64,000 nucleotides of DNA from Acidobacteriaceae bacterium TAA 166 (GCA_000421065.1 ATWD01000001.1:4270001-4334000), one strand, 5' to 3'; positions 1 through 8,309 are shown, numbered from the stretch's first letter. Notes: generated from the letters alone by a model not told the origin. Made by a program: numbers and translations.

Positions 1-101
1 CAATCGCAGGGTCACGTCTGGGATACGAAAGTTGGCTTAAGATGAAACCATCACTTCGCGATCCCGATGACACAACATATGTCTGCAAAGGTCAAGGATA
101 A
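1..101 (+). CDS. tssG: TssG, C-terminal end (T6SS baseplate; partial)
   Basis: An open frame enters from the left edge (first full codon at base 3) and stops with TAA at 99-101. The visible tail is about 32 residues and contains LGYESWL, which matches the LGxxSWL element near the C-terminus of TssG, a T6SS baseplate wedge protein. It ends three bases before the ATG of tssH/clpV, an adjacency common in T6SS clusters. The match is from memory on a very short stretch; the clpV neighbour is the main support. Confidence 0.6.
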   Translation, partial: IAGSRLGYESWLKMKPSLRDPDDTTYVCKGQG

Positions 102-104
102 TTA

Positions 105-2822
105 ATGATTCTAAATCTTAAGTCATTAGTTGATAAGTTTGATGAGACGATGCGTGAAATGGTGGAAGCTGCCGCTGCGCTTTGCGTTACTCGTACTCAC
201 TACGAAGTGGAAATCGAACACTTCCTACTTAAAGAACTCAGCCGAGAAAAGAGCGACATCGCTCGTATCCTGCAACATTACGGTGCAAAACCTGATCAGC
301 TCGTAACAGATCTAAATCACAGTCTGGATAGATTGAAGACAGGCAACACGCGCGGCCCAAGCTTTAGTCCCATGCTGGTAAAGTTATTTACCGCGAGTTG
401 GACCCTCTCCTCTCTTCATTACGGACGTAATCAGCTGCAGGTTGGTTATGTCTTTGCCGCGATGCTTACCGACGAAAGCCTTGCCCGCGTGGCGCGTGAT
501 TTGAGCAAAACGCTGAGTGTGTTGCCAAGCGATTCTCTGGTTGCTGAGCTGCCGAATATCCTCGCGATCTCATTCGATGACGACGAAGGAGATCAAAACG
601 TCTCCGCGGTAAACGATCGCCAGACAATCGGTGTAGTGGCAAATCAAGAGCAAACCGAGAACCGCAGAGAACACGCAGGCAGTCTTCCTCTTCTCGGAAA
701 GTACGCAACAAACTTGACCGAAGCAGCTCATAGAGGGCGGTTCGATGCGGTCATCGGTCGTGATTCGGAGATTCGGCAGATTATCGATGTGCTGATGCGC
801 CGGAGGCAGAATAATCCCATCCTGACTGGCGAAGCAGGTGTCGGCAAGACGGCTGTTGTGGAGGGGCTCGCGCTACGCATCGCAGACGGTGATGTGCCCC
901 CGGCACTGCGTACCGTGCAACTGTACAGTCTCGACCTTACGCTGCTGCAGGCGGGCGCAAGTGTCAAAGGTGAATTCGAAAACAGGCTCAAAGGTCTGAT
1001 CGCTGAAGTCACAGGTTCAGCTTATCCGGTAATTCTTTTTATTGACGAAGCCCACACGATGATTGGAGCGGGTGGGCAACCGGGGCAGGGTGATGCTGCT
1101 AACATCCTCAAGCCCGCTCTTGCGCGGGGAGAATTGCGTACGATCGCTGCGACTACTTGGTCTGAGTACAAGCGCTACTTTGAAAAAGACCCTGCACTTA
1201 CCCGCAGATTTCATGTCGTCAAGGTGGAAGAGCCATCTGAGGTGCAGTGTGAAGCTATGCTGCGCGGCTCCGTATCATCGCTGGAGAAACACCATGGAGT
1301 CCGCATCCTGGACGAAGCATTGGGTGCGGCGGTCCGTTTTTCGCATCGATACCTTCCCGGCCGTCAGCTACCCGACAAGGCAATCAGTTTGCTCGATACC
1401 GCATGCGCCCGTGTTGCTCTTAGCAGAAGTAGTACTCCAGCAGTGCTGGATGTAGTACAGCATCGAATTATTGTTCTCAAAGCTCGGGCCATTCTGCTCG
1501 AAAGAGAACAGGCGACAGGCGCGCAACATGGTCAACGGCTGATGGATATCAAGAATGAATTGCAGGAACAAGAAGAGGAGTATATCCGTCTTGAGGCCCG
1601 GTGGAATAAGGAGGCAGAACTGCTCCGGCAGTTGGATGAGTTAAGCACACGTCTTGAGGCAGATCAGAATTCCAACCGTGCGGGGCGTGGCGATGACCTC
1701 ATTGAATTGGCATCTCTCCGGTGCTCACTGCAAAGGCTGCAACAGAATAGCCCACTCACTCATCCTGCAGTGGATAGCCAGATCGTGGCGCAGGTTCTGT
1801 CCGAGTGGACCGGTTTGCCCATTGGCAAAATGTTAGATGACGAGATTTTAAAGATTCTGCATCTTGAAGAAGGCTTGAAACAGCGCGTCATCGGCCAAGA
1901 ACATGCACTTGCTGCAATCGCGCAACGTGTACAGACATCTCGTGCCAATCTCGACGATCCTTCAAAACCGGTAGGTGTATTTTTGCTGGTTGGTTCAAGT
2001 GGAGTAGGCAAGACGGAGACCGCACACGCTCTGGCAGAGTTGCTGTACGGAGGAGAGGATAACCTGATTACTCTCAATATGTCTGAGTTTCAGGAACCGC
2101 ACTCCGTTTCTACGTTGAAGGGTGCTCCGCCGGGTTATGTCGGCTACGGTGAGGGAGGTGTTCTTACGGAGGCTGTGCGTCGTCAACCCTACTCCGTAGT
2201 ACTGCTGGACGAGGTCGAAAAGGCCCATGTGGATGTTATCGAATTATTTTTCCAGGTCTTTGACAAGGGATACATGGAAGATGGAGAGGGGCGCTCCATC
2301 GACTTTCGCAATACTTTGATCTTGTTGACTACTAATGCAGCGAGCGACACAATTGCCAGACTAACAACTGATGCCGCTAGTTCACCGGATCCTGCTGAGC
2401 TGGTCGCGGCTATTCGCCCCGGGTTGAATCGGATGTTCAAGCCAGCGTTTGTTGGGCGCACGTTGGTCGTGCCGTATTATCCCGTGCGCGACGAAGTTTT
2501 GGAGCAGATCATTCGGCTGAAATTAGAACGCATAGTCGCACGTCTTCTACAGAACCATGGACTGCAACTGTATTACAGTGAAGAACTCGTCGACCTCGTA
2601 AGGCAGCGTTGCATCGAGGTGGAAAGCGGCGCGCGAACAGTGGATCAACTGCTTGCCAATACGTTGCTTCCCGCCATCTCTCGTCAGATTCTCGAACGCA
2701 TGATTAGCAAAGAGCAGTCTGTGGAACAGGCCCGTGAGATTCGCGTTGACGTTGGAGAGAATGGCGAATTCAGGTATGACTGGTCTTCTGGAGATACTTC
2801 GATGCTTGCGACCATGATCTAA
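105..2822 (+). CDS. clpV: TssH/ClpV, T6SS sheath-disassembly AAA+ ATPase
   Basis: This 905-residue protein is a class I Clp ATPase that would disassemble and recycle the contracted TssB/TssC sheath in the cytoplasm. An N-terminal Clp repeat domain spans about 1-150. The first AAA+ module has Walker A GEAGVGKT at 242-249 and Walker B LFIDEAH at 311-317. A coiled-coil middle region lies at about 450-560, and the second AAA+ module has Walker A GSSGVGKT at 630-637 and Walker B with LLDEVEKA near 700. The divergent N-domain (unlike ClpB) and the tssG tail directly upstream favour ClpV over the ClpB disaggregase. It is probably co-transcribed with tssG. Confidence 0.88.
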   Translation: MILNLKSLVDKFDETMREMVEAAAALCVTRTHYEVEIEHFLLKELSREKSDIARILQHYGAKPDQLVTDLNHSLDRLKTGNTRGPSFSPMLVKLFTASWTLSSLHYGRNQLQVGYVFAAMLTDESLARVARDLSKTLSVLPSDSLVAELPNILAISFDDDEGDQNVSAVNDRQTIGVVANQEQTENRREHAGSLPLLGKYATNLTEAAHRGRFDAVIGRDSEIRQIIDVLMRRRQNNPILTGEAGVGKTAVVEGLALRIADGDVPPALRTVQLYSLDLTLLQAGASVKGEFENRLKGLIAEVTGSAYPVILFIDEAHTMIGAGGQPGQGDAANILKPALARGELRTIAATTWSEYKRYFEKDPALTRRFHVVKVEEPSEVQCEAMLRGSVSSLEKHHGVRILDEALGAAVRFSHRYLPGRQLPDKAISLLDTACARVALSRSSTPAVLDVVQHRIIVLKARAILLEREQATGAQHGQRLMDIKNELQEQEEEYIRLEARWNKEAELLRQLDELSTRLEADQNSNRAGRGDDLIELASLRCSLQRLQQNSPLTHPAVDSQIVAQVLSEWTGLPIGKMLDDEILKILHLEEGLKQRVIGQEHALAAIAQRVQTSRANLDDPSKPVGVFLLVGSSGVGKTETAHALAELLYGGEDNLITLNMSEFQEPHSVSTLKGAPPGYVGYGEGGVLTEAVRRQPYSVVLLDEVEKAHVDVIELFFQVFDKGYMEDGEGRSIDFRNTLILLTTNAASDTIARLTTDAASSPDPAELVAAIRPGLNRMFKPAFVGRTLVVPYYPVRDEVLEQIIRLKLERIVARLLQNHGLQLYYSEELVDLVRQRCIEVESGARTVDQLLANTLLPAISRQILERMISKEQSVEQAREIRVDVGENGEFRYDWSSGDTSMLATMI

Positions 2823-3128
2823 CGTTCCCGAGCCGGTCAATATGTTTTTCAATAGCGAAAATATATCTCATCAAATTGAAACGTAGCGGTGAGGCGGCAT
2901 TTCCAGCACAAAACTGCAGTGCAGATTGACGCCTAAATGCCTGGATTGCGTGGACTTTATGGATCGGTTTCTTTTAGCAGTTCATGGCTTTCCTTTACAT
3001 CATGAATGATCAGAGGGCTTACGCGGTCGATAGCTGGTCAGGATTGGCTAACCTGGATTTGATAAGTCAACGTTGAATGCGGTTTCAAATAGCAACGCGT
3101 CAGTGTCATTCATTGACGAGGAGATTTT
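2823..3128. other. intergenic, 306 bp
   Basis: No gene or convincing terminator hairpin is seen between clpV and the next gene. A purine-rich ribosome binding site (GAGGAG, about 3118-3123) sits just before the ATG at 3129. The gap suggests that the next gene has its own promoter. Confidence 0.5.
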
Positions 3129-3713
3129 ATGAGCGCTTTTATTTTTGTTTTAGTTCCAAATAAAGAGGCAGAGGAAGACATTCAGGACTGGCAAAACGGT
3201 CGCCAAAGAAAAGGAAAAGAGGCCTACGAGGTTCTCATGAATCTCTTTGCTTCGGGGCCAGGTAAGGGTATTACCAGGGCTCTTGGGCTTCGTTGTCTGA
3301 AGAAGGTGAAGTCTTCAGATAAGTTATATATCTATGCTCATTCCGCGGTTGGCAGGGGAATAGGAGCCAATCGTGACGACGGTACCAGGAAAATATATTC
3401 TTCCTCTGAGCTAGCGGATATACTCGAGAGCGAAGGCCTGCGCAAGGATTTTCGTGACTTGCGCCTATACGGTTGTCAAACGGGAATGGGGAGTGCTCAA
3501 TTGGGAATTGAGCCATTCGCGCAGCAGCTCAAGGATGAATTAGTAGCGAGAGGCTACCACCACATCGTGGTGGCAGGATATTTAGGTAATGTAATTCCAG
3601 CCTATTTTCGCCGCCAGACTGCCGATGGAAGTTTGACAGCGGAAGAGCATAAGGGCGCCTCTTCAAGAGGTACTTTCCTGCTTCGTTCCAGCGATCTTCG
3701 TAGAGAGTTTTAA
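3129..3713 (+). CDS. putative clan CD (C80/caspase-like) cysteine peptidase, T6SS-linked
   Basis: This is a 194-residue soluble protein with no signal peptide or membrane segment. A hydrophobic strand ends in His71 (KLYIYAHS) and a second ends in Cys116 (LRLYGCQTG), with a Ser/Glu-rich helix between them. That spacing and layout (strand-His, helix, strand-Gly-Cys) is the dyad pattern of clan CD peptidases, which include the MARTX/TcdB autoprocessing domain (C80) and caspases. The residue after His is Ser, where Gly is more usual. The gene follows clpV on the same strand after 306 bp, and orphan genes at the ends of T6SS clusters are often effectors or accessory proteins. The family is not recognised by name; the peptidase assignment rests on motifs only. 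Confidence 0.5.
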   Translation: MSAFIFVLVPNKEAEEDIQDWQNGRQRKGKEAYEVLMNLFASGPGKGITRALGLRCLKKVKSSDKLYIYAHSAVGRGIGANRDDGTRKIYSSSELADILESEGLRKDFRDLRLYGCQTGMGSAQLGIEPFAQQLKDELVARGYHHIVVAGYLGNVIPAYFRRQTADGSLTAEEHKGASSRGTFLLRSSDLRREF

Positions 3714-3817
3714 TCTTCGTCATCCATGACTTGTTTGGAAACACCTCGTCACTGCAGATTGCAGGCAATGTTGATCCCGCGTAGATGAAAACTGTTCCGA
3801 TGAACGGTCGGAGACGA

Positions 3818-3835
3818 CTTTACCGAACGGTAAAG
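3818..3835. promoter_or_regulatory. TetR-type operator-like palindrome
   Basis: CTTTACCG-AA-CGGTAAAG is an uninterrupted 18-bp inverted repeat (8-bp arms, 2-bp centre). TACCGAACGGTA cores are typical of operators bound by TetR/AcrR repressors. No TetR gene lies in the window. It is upstream of the VOC gene but separated from it by the 150-bp remnant, so the regulated gene may have been lost. Confidence 0.4.
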
Positions 3836-3865
3836 ACGTAACGCGGAACACCACACACTCCCCTG

Positions 3866-4015
3866 GTTGTCGAAATCAGAAGCTTCGTGGTCAATGTGGC
3901 ACAAAAGGCGCCGGTCTTTGCACCAGTAGTAAGGAAGAAACTGCATCCGATGCTTAACGGGGGCAATGGCTTCTTGGCCAGGTTTTGCTAGGCAGAATCG
4001 TATTACTCAGTAGTC
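3866..4015. repeat. 150-bp repeat, copy 1 (coding remnant)
   Basis: The first 42 bases are identical to 6615-6656 and the remainder aligns imperfectly to 6763. On the plus strand one frame reads without interruption from 3842 to a stop near 3993 and includes VVEIRSFVVNVAQK and later RKKLH-MLNG. The second copy encodes nearly the same peptide after a frameshift. This looks like the 3' end of a duplicated gene whose body has been lost. The parent family is not recognised. Confidence 0.6.
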
Positions 4016-4163
4016 AGATCTGGCGGCGGATCTGGTTGAAGAGGTCTTCCAGAAGTATCAAGAGGCAGACGCGCTGGAGAAACGAAGGCTGGTCTCGCCA
4101 GCCTGAATCTGTCTTTTATGTAACTTGAAATTCCAACCATACGTATGTGCGAAGGAGAACAAG

Positions 4164-4697
4164 ATGAGCAAAGCGACCATTCGCGGTATCGATCATATTG
4201 GAATCTGTGTGCCGGATATCGAACCGGCCACAAAGTTCCTTGAGGATGCCTTCGGCGGCAAAGTGATTTACGAGACACACTCAAAGCAGGACAAGCCCTA
4301 TGAAGGGTCCGAACTCGAACAGTTCATCGGGGCTGCTGCCGGAACAAATATTGCTGCTATACGGCTGATTCAGATGGAACGTGGCCCCGACATCGAACTC
4401 TTTGAGATGCATGCTCCGGAGCAGCGCGAAGCCGCTCGGTCGAGCGATTTTGGGATGCAGCATATGGCGTTCTATGCAGACGATCCGCAGGCAGCTGTTG
4501 CGCGATTCGAGAAGGCTGGCGGCGTAATGTTTATGCAACCGACCCTCATCCCCATAGGGCCTGAAAAAGGCGAGAACAATACCGCCTGCTATGGCCGTGC
4601 GCCCTGGGGTATGCTTGTCGAATTTATTTCACTTCCCGACCGTATGGCTTATGAGGACATAACACCTCTGCGTCGTTGGCACAACAGCAAAACCTAA
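4164..4697 (+). CDS. VOC (glyoxalase/bleomycin-resistance fold) protein
   Basis: This 177-residue protein has two vicinal oxygen chelate modules. Likely metal ligands in the usual positions are His11 (IDHIGI), Glu78 (IELFEM), His100 (MQHMAF) and Glu153 (LVEFIS). The family includes glyoxalase I, methylmalonyl-CoA epimerase and dioxygenases, and the substrate cannot be told from sequence. The ATG at 4164 is chosen because GAAGGAG sits 7 bases upstream; an in-frame ATG at 4125 lacks such a site. It stands alone, downstream of the 150-bp repeat. Confidence 0.8.
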   Translation: MSKATIRGIDHIGICVPDIEPATKFLEDAFGGKVIYETHSKQDKPYEGSELEQFIGAAAGTNIAAIRLIQMERGPDIELFEMHAPEQREAARSSDFGMQHMAFYADDPQAAVARFEKAGGVMFMQPTLIPIGPEKGENNTACYGRAPWGMLVEFISLPDRMAYEDITPLRRWHNSKT

Positions 4698-4744
4698 CAT
4701 TTACTAGCCATAGAGGTCTTAGATTCTGCGACGAGCGATTGTAC

Positions 4745-5010
4745 CTCTTTGAGAATTCCACTCCGCGTGTCGCCAGAAGGCGGTCAGCCTGCTCCTGAAT
4801 ATCCTTGCTCTTGCCCTTCATGATGATGACCTCAAGGCAGTAGTGATGATCGAGATGCCGTACCATCGTCCCGGCGCGGTGCTGCATCTCGGTCACTTCT
4901 GGGATAGATTCGGCACATGATGGTCGTAAACCAGAGTCAGTGTCCCCACCACTGGCTTGTTCGAGTCGATCACGTCCGAGAGCAGCGCGGCCCGGATGCG
5001 AGCGCGCCGT
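4745..5010 (-). pseudogene. nikR: nikR remnant (nickel-responsive regulator, truncated and frameshifted)
   Basis: On the minus strand two adjacent frames give the NikR C-terminal regulatory domain. The first includes VVGTLTLVYDHHVP and ends in NLSQK at an in-frame stop. The second continues TEMQHRAGTMVR-HLDHHYCLEVI to LLATRGVEF. Adding one base at the junction would join K to LTEMQ as in intact NikR. The ribbon-helix-helix DNA-binding part is missing, residues appear lost between MVR and HLDHH, and the sequence after RGVEF is unlike NikR. The His and Cys ligands of the nickel site (HLDHHYC) are still readable. Confidence 0.75.
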
Positions 5011-5110
5011 GAAAGTGCTGGTAGTTGGATACGGCGTCGCGAAACTGCCAGAAATACAGAATGCCACCAGCTAGAACGATAATGGCCGCAACTGATACTT
5101 CTGCACTCAT
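4970..5110 (-). CDS. 46-residue membrane peptide, 5' part of a chimera with the nikR remnant
   Basis: A short frame starts at ATG (minus strand, 5110) with a GAGGGGA stretch upstream. It encodes SAEVSVAAIIVLAGGILYF (one membrane span, about residues 6-20), then a polar stretch. From about residue 37 it runs out of frame over the nikR remnant and stops at 4970-4972. The likely reading is that the start of a small membrane-protein gene was joined to the broken nikR gene by a deletion. Expression is not certain. Confidence 0.35.
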   Translation of the reverse strand: MSAEVSVAAIIVLAGGILYFWQFRDAVSNYQHFHGALASGPRCSRT

Positions 5111-5526
5111 CCGCTATCCCCTCAAAGATTCAAAGAAATAGAGATGGTCCACTCTAGCGGGGCGGTACAAATGCGGTGTCGGGGACGCATGCTTGTTCAG
5201 ACGATAAGCGCGAGCTCTTTTATAAGTTGATTTGTCGTATTTTGTCGTAGCAGGTGAGTCGTCGCCCCTCATCCCCATCACCTGACCTTCGAAGCCCACA
5301 GACCGGAGCCTCCATCGTGCAGACGACATTTCCCGACATAACTTGCGCGCACTTCGTGTCAGTAGAATTCTCAACTTGCGGTTTCAGTCCAGATCCTTCT
5401 GGAGCAATTGCGCTCTCACCCGGTTGTGCCGGCGGAACTACCTTCGCCGCCGGCGTACCCAAAGAATGGTGAGGTGTCGCTGACTTGAATACGCTTAGAC
5501 TCAGCAACCGATCTGAGCAAACGGTG
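5111..5526. other. intergenic, 416 bp
   Basis: Open frames here are short and match no family I recognise. There is no clear hairpin terminator. It lies upstream of the nikR chimera and downstream of the araC-type gene and may hold decayed coding sequence. Confidence 0.4.
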
Positions 5527-6504
5527 CTATTCGATACAGCGGGGCCGATCGAGACCCACACTTTGGATATCAGAATGTTCCATGAGCCAAGCCCGCGGGG
5601 TTGTACCCACTTGTTGACGAAACCAACGCGAGAAAGTTGACTGGCTGGAGAAGCCAAGCTCAGCGCCGACTTCTGCCAGGGAACACCTGGATTGCCTCAT
5701 GCGATCCTGACAATACTGCACTCGAGCGTTATTAACCCACTCAATCACTGAGACGCCAAATGACACCTTAAAGGCGCGAGCGAAGTGACTCGCCGACAAG
5801 TTGCATTGAGCAGCGACAGCCCGCACAGTGATTCGTCCGTCTAAGTGGGCTCTCAAAAATTCATTCGATCGTTGTTTCTGCCAAGGTGCGAGACCACCCT
5901 TCCGGAAGCCTGTAACCTTACTATGTCCCGAATAGTTCTGAACGAGATGCGCAGCCATTAACAAGGAGAGGCGATCTGCCTCTAACACTGAAGTGCTCTC
6001 ATTTGTCCGGATGCCGCGCAGTGCCAATCGGGCTGCCATCCCGAAGAATGCGTCGCGATTCCAAGATCCACAGCGGAATGTTTCGACCGGGGCCAGTCCG
6101 ACATCATGACAGACCTCGTTGAGTACGTCCCGCGATAAGCGGAAGTGAATGCCTTCAAAGGGAGCCTGGATCAAGCACCCAGGGTTGGAGCGCATATCGA
6201 CGACCATCGAGTTCATACGGAAGACCGTTTGGAGAGGATAGCTCCTTCCGTCGGCCCAGACCTCACAATCAGGAGCTTGCAGATCATTCAGGGCGACCAC
6301 CACCGTCATAGCATTCTCACGAGGGAAGGGCTTGGATGGTTTTTTCATCCCAATAGCTGAGCGCACCTGCACTACAGCAAGCGAGGGAGAGTAGTCATGA
6401 TCTATCCCCGGCAACCTAGCGGCCTCGGCGTGAAATTGCGATGCATAGCTTCCGTTATAGTTTTCATTCCGCATGCGGGCCCAACTCCATCTTCGTATAC
6501 ACAA
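5527..6504 (-). CDS. AraC/XylS-family transcriptional regulator
   Basis: The protein has 325 residues from the first start, or 315 from the ATG at 6474, which may be the true one. The C-terminal 100 residues form the two helix-turn-helix AraC domain: ITVRAVAAQCNLSASHFARAFK is the first recognition region and LAEVGAELGFSSQSTFSRWFR the second, followed by the usual GTTPRAW. The N-terminal 200 residues are a sensor region I cannot assign. It is transcribed away from the SDR gene. Its target is unknown; neighbouring oxidoreductase genes are possible targets by position only. Confidence 0.85.
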   Translation of the reverse strand: MCIRRWSWARMRNENYNGSYASQFHAEAARLPGIDHDYSPSLAVVQVRSAIGMKKPSKPFPRENAMTVVVALNDLQAPDCEVWADGRSYPLQTVFRMNSMVVDMRSNPGCLIQAPFEGIHFRLSRDVLNEVCHDVGLAPVETFRCGSWNRDAFFGMAARLALRGIRTNESTSVLEADRLSLLMAAHLVQNYSGHSKVTGFRKGGLAPWQKQRSNEFLRAHLDGRITVRAVAAQCNLSASHFARAFKVSFGVSVIEWVNNARVQYCQDRMRQSRCSLAEVGAELGFSSQSTFSRWFRQQVGTTPRAWLMEHSDIQSVGLDRPRCIE

Positions 6505-6614
6505 TTATTGTACCGCTGCTTGTTGAGTATGGCCTATACGCAGGACTCTCGCCGCTACTTCGAATATCAACTCCGATGTAGAGTTACCCAGGCTGAAAGA
6601 GCAGGGAAAAAGAT

Positions 6615-6763
6615 GTTGTCGAAATCAGAAGCTTCGTGGTCAATGTGGCACAAAAGCGATGGTCTTTGCACTAGGACTAAGGAAGAAGCTGCATCTGATA
6701 CTTAACGGGGAAAGGCCCCTTGGCTAGGTCTTTTGCTAGGCAGAATCGTATTGCTCAATAGTC
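6615..6763. repeat. 150-bp repeat, copy 2 (coding remnant)
   Basis: This is the partner of 3866-4015 in the same orientation. It has the same 42-base identical start and then diverges with small indels. The shared peptide (VVEIRSFVVNVAQK, then LRKKLH-ILNG) is broken by a frameshift after AQK. It ends 59 bases before the SDR start, as the first copy ends about 150 bases before the VOC start. Confidence 0.6.
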
Positions 6764-6822
6764 CGGCTCGCGGTAATTGGGCGCCACCATCTCGAAATAG
6801 TTCAGATCCAGGAGTTCTATTC

Positions 6823-7569
6823 ATGTCATCTTTAGCGGGAAAGGTCGCGATCGTCACGGGCGCTTCTAAAGGCATCGGGGCCGCAATCGCACGTGCATTC
6901 AGCAGAGAAGGAGCAAGCGTCGTCGTCAACTATGTTTCGGCCGAGGCGGATGCTCATCGAATTATCCGAGAGCTCGATTCGGAGAATCGGAACAACCTCG
7001 CATTCCGAGCGAATGTCGGAGTTCCCGACGAGGTCGCCGCCCTCTTTGCCGAGGTTAAGCAGCAGTTCGGAAAGCTCGACATCCTAGTGAACAACGCCGG
7101 AATCCTGTCGGTCGGTCCAATCGATTATCTACAGGTCGAAGAATATGAGCGCATCTTTTCGGCGAACGTGAAAGGTGTCCTGCTTTCGACTAGAGCCGCG
7201 GTTCCGTTATTTCCGGAGAGTGGAGGATCGATTATCAATATCGGATCTTACGTCACCAGTCAGACGCCACCCTACACCGCTCTATACACGGCAACGAAGG
7301 GAGCTGTAAACGCACTTACAAGTGTGCTGTCGAACGAGTTGGGACCAAGGAACATAAGAGTGAATGCGATTCTTCCAGGCTTGGTCGACACCGAAGGCTT
7401 TCGTACAGGCCCACTCGATGATGCTTTGAAACAACAGATTATTGGGAGTACGCCGCTGGGCCGTCTAGGTAGACCTGAGGATATCGCAGACACAGCCATA
7501 TTCTTGGCGTCGGATGCTGGCAAGTGGCTCACTGGGGAATTCATCCACGCATCGGGAGGGTTGCGATAA
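6823..7569 (+). CDS. SDR family NAD(P)-dependent oxidoreductase
   Basis: This is a 248-residue classical short-chain dehydrogenase/reductase. It has the TGASKGIG dinucleotide-binding motif at 12-19, NNAG at 90-93, and catalytic Ser142, Tyr155 and Lys159 (YTATK). The C-terminus keeps the IRVNAILPG region and a TGEFIHASGG end, as in FabG-like and glucose 1-dehydrogenase-like members. The start at 6823 has CCAGGAG 8 bases upstream. Substrate unknown. It is followed by a hairpin-bearing repeat at 7614. Confidence 0.88.
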   Translation: MSSLAGKVAIVTGASKGIGAAIARAFSREGASVVVNYVSAEADAHRIIRELDSENRNNLAFRANVGVPDEVAALFAEVKQQFGKLDILVNNAGILSVGPIDYLQVEEYERIFSANVKGVLLSTRAAVPLFPESGGSIINIGSYVTSQTPPYTALYTATKGAVNALTSVLSNELGPRNIRVNAILPGLVDTEGFRTGPLDDALKQQIIGSTPLGRLGRPEDIADTAIFLASDAGKWLTGEFIHASGGLR

Positions 7570-7613
7570 GCCAGCCAGGTCTCCGCCGGCCAGATGTCTT
7601 GATGGCGCGAAGG

Positions 7614-7699
7614 AACGCCGCATATCCGGATACGTGGCTCGCAAACACCGCGCCTTCACATAGCCGATTTATACAAACCCAACTCTCGATTATCTATGG
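7614..7699. repeat. 86-bp repeat, copy 1, with imperfect hairpin
   Basis: It aligns with 8222-8309 at roughly three bases in four. Both copies begin AACGCCGCA-ATCCGG, which can form an imperfect stem, and both contain GCCGATTTATACA. Copy 1 lies 44 bases after the SDR stop and copy 2 at the end of the cupin remnant. They may be 3'-end or terminator elements duplicated with the genes they follow. Confidence 0.5.
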
Positions 7700-8252
7700 A
7701 AGTAATCATAAAGATTGAGCGGTTCACTCAGAGCGCACCAAAACTTATCGATATGGTAAAACGTCGCCTCGAGGCTGTTGCGCATTTGGATTTCGCGGAT
7801 TCAGACACAGTCCTATTTCGTACGTGTATGCCTGCTGGAAAGATAGTGCCGCTTCACAGCCATAGTGACCCAGAATGCTTTTATGTTTTGAGCGGCCAAA
7901 TAGAGGCCTTTGTTCTTGGTAGCACGCCAGGCGAGTAGTCGAGAGAGGCCGCAGCTTGCTCGTTACTGATGGGATAAAACACATGATGCATAACTCGTCT
8001 GGTCAACACGTGGACATGGTCCTTGTGTCAAGGATACGTCTGGTGCAGTTTTTTTGCGAAGCTGGACGTCCTGCCAAACCGGGGTCGCAGATATCTCCCA
8101 CAACTCAGGAAGATATTCAACGATTAATTCAGGTCGCCCACCCCTACGATAGAGGCTTGTCTCACCCGAGAGAGTGCATCTATTGTGACCTGGTAATTAT
8201 CGAAATAAGCACGATTGACGAAACGCCGCACATCCGGGCATGTGGATCGTAA
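7696..8252 (+). pseudogene. cupin-domain protein, frameshifted
   Basis: The first frame (7696-7938) encodes the start of a small cupin, including the metal-binding strand PLHSHSDPECFYVLSG with HxHxxxxE. It stops at TAG right after STPGE. The fold resumes in another frame as VVERGRSLLVTDGIKHMMHNS and continues through QHVDMVLVSRIRLVQFF to about 8190. A loss of one base near 7936 explains the break. The final residues, from IYCDLVI onward, look unrelated and run into the second 86-bp repeat. Confidence 0.7.
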
Positions 8253-8309
8253 ACACTGCGTATTTACATTGCCGATTTATACAGAACCGTAACTTTCGAT
8301 TGTCTGTGT
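8222..8309. repeat. 86-bp repeat, copy 2
   Basis: Direct partner of 7614-7699; the two copies bracket the cupin remnant. Confidence 0.5.

Larger units (their letters stand above)
3714..4163. other. intergenic, 450 bp, with operator-like palindrome and duplicated remnant
   Basis: No intact gene is seen. The stretch holds an 18-bp perfect palindrome (3818-3835), the first copy of a 150-bp repeat (3866-4015) that looks like the tail of a lost gene, and the leader of the VOC gene with GAAGGAG at 4151-4157. Confidence 0.55.

Noticed and set aside
6397..6705. 102-codon plus-strand frame before the SDR gene
   Set aside because: It starts antisense to the araC-type gene and ends in the second 150-bp repeat. 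No ribosome binding site or family resemblance.
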